Shown: one piece after another, positions 6,126 through 6,484 of the stretch | Layout of the letters: each line of letters begins with the position of its first letter | Numbering within the stretch: position 1 is the stretch's first letter | Source: an uncultured Dorea sp. | Lineage (GTDB): Bacteria > Bacillota > Clostridia > Lachnospirales > Lachnospiraceae | Assembly: GCA_910579335.1 (NCBI GenBank) | Contig: CAJTUQ010000078.1 | Coordinates: 6,976 to 13,459 of the forward strand | Length of the DNA: 6,484 nt | Direction of reading: 5' to 3' | Translations under genes and position numbers: made by a program | Notes under the pieces: generated by a model | What the model was told of the DNA's origin: nothing | Databases searched by the model: none | Seen by the model: only the letters and a program-made list of their open reading frames with translations

Positions 6126-6152
6126 AAGCTGTCCAGATGGGCGGCTTTTTTT
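6126..6152 (+). terminator. Intrinsic terminator between parB and the surface-protein gene
   Basis: AAGCTGTCC (6126-6134) pairs with GGGCGGCTT (6139-6147), including two G-U pairs, around a 4-base loop. T continues from 6146 to 6152, a run of seven. It would end the parAB transcript 47 bases before the next gene's ATG. Confidence 0.88.
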
Positions 6153-6187
6153 CTGCCAGAAAGTCAGCTATCAACATGAGAACGAAC

Positions 6188-6193
6188 AGGAGG
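6188..6193 (+). promoter_or_regulatory. Ribosome-binding site of the surface-protein gene
   Basis: AGGAGG lies 6 bases before the ATG at 6200. An ATG at 6196, in another frame and only 2 bases from the site, would give just five codons (MNEDM, stop at 6211-6213), so 6200 is chosen. Confidence 0.82.
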
Positions 6194-6199
6194 TAATGA

Positions 6200-6484
6200 A
6201 TGAAGATATGTAAATTATTTAAAAGGGCTGCGGCGTTAGCGTTGGCTGCGGTCACGGCATTGTCCGCCGTCCCTGCCACGACAGCGTATGCAGCGGGCGA
6301 CATCGGCACGATTAGCTTTACCCACACCTACGACGGTGCAGGGAACGCCATGAGGTATAATTCCAGTGCCAACATTGGAGGTCATACCGCAGGAGGAACG
6401 GGCGAATACAAATACCGTATGTATGTGGACGGGGAAACGGCGTTCTGCCTTCAGCCGGGCGTGCCTTTAAAAACAGGGAACACG
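6200..6484 (+). CDS. Secreted thioester-type surface protein, 3' end cut off by the window edge
   Basis: The first 95 residues of a secreted, probably cell-wall-attached protein. Residues 1-31 form a signal peptide: basic MKICKLFKR, a hydrophobic Ala/Leu/Val core (10-24), then TAYA before a likely cleavage after Ala31. The mature part has FCLQPG at 82-87, with Cys83. An aromatic residue followed by Cys, a hydrophobic residue and Gln matches the Cys side of thioester domains (TED) in Gram-positive adhesins, where Cys and a later Gln form an internal bond that can react with host ligands. ICEs of this type often carry very large proteins here with SpaA/Cna-B isopeptide domains and an LPXTG sorting signal; that part, and the partner Gln, would lie beyond the window. 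It follows parB after 191 bases that include a terminator, with no clear promoter of its own. The signal peptide is near certain; the thioester adhesin call is inferred from the motif and the context. Confidence 0.8.
   Translation, partial: MKICKLFKRAAALALAAVTALSAVPATTAYAAGDIGTISFTHTYDGAGNAMRYNSSANIGGHTAGGTGEYKYRMYVDGETAFCLQPGVPLKTGNT

Noticed and set aside
1..6484. CRISPR arrays, tRNA or rRNA genes and insertion sequences
   Set aside because: No regularly spaced repeats, no cloverleaf-type sequence and no transposase reading frame were seen on either strand.

Overview
The window looks like a chromosomal stretch from an anaerobic Firmicute, most likely a gut Lachnospiraceae or Clostridium cluster XIVa relative, that runs into the left part of an integrative and conjugative element (ICE). 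Four things support this: a clostridial-type pyruvate phosphate dikinase whose length and catalytic-residue positions match the well-known 874-residue Clostridium enzyme, strong AGGAGG ribosome-binding sites, consensus sigma-A type promoters, and the parA-parB-surface protein order common in Tn1549-like ICEs of gut Firmicutes. The assignment comes from recalled family knowledge and sequence reading; no search was run.

Left half (1-3737), core metabolism. The 3' two-thirds of an M18-family zinc aminopeptidase gene enters from the left edge and ends at 1010. After 102 bases that contain a near-consensus promoter comes a complete ppdK (1113-3737), which interconverts pyruvate and phosphoenolpyruvate using ATP/AMP and Pi/PPi. 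Both genes look intact and ordinary.

Transition (3738-3974). Immediately after the ppdK stop is a short open stretch with no start codon of its own (3738-3858). It reads as the C-terminal tail of an unidentified protein. A strong intrinsic terminator (3865-3903) and a consensus promoter (3920-3948) follow. The chromosome/element junction most likely lies in this interval, but no att repeat can be shown because the other end of the element is outside the window.

Right half (3975-6484), element genes. A 59-codon gene of unknown function is followed by a second strong terminator (4170-4212). A near-perfect 23-bp palindrome comes next, then parA (4283-5110) and parB (5064-6008). The two overlap by 47 bases, and parB begins at a TTG behind a perfect Shine-Dalgarno sequence. 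A 27-bp perfect palindrome lies inside parB. After parB come a G-rich/C-rich tract able to form alternative hairpins (6016-6086) and a third terminator (6126-6152). The last feature is the start of a secreted, probably wall-attached protein with a signal peptide and an FCLQPG thioester-type motif (6200 to the right edge).

How the parts work together (inference): ParA and ParB would maintain or segregate the excised circular element or regulate it, the small gene may be an accessory or leader gene, and the surface protein is probably an adhesin carried by the element. The only clear promoter in the element part is upstream of the small gene. Terminators stand directly before parA and before the surface gene with no recognisable promoter after them, which leaves open that expression depends on regulated read-through.
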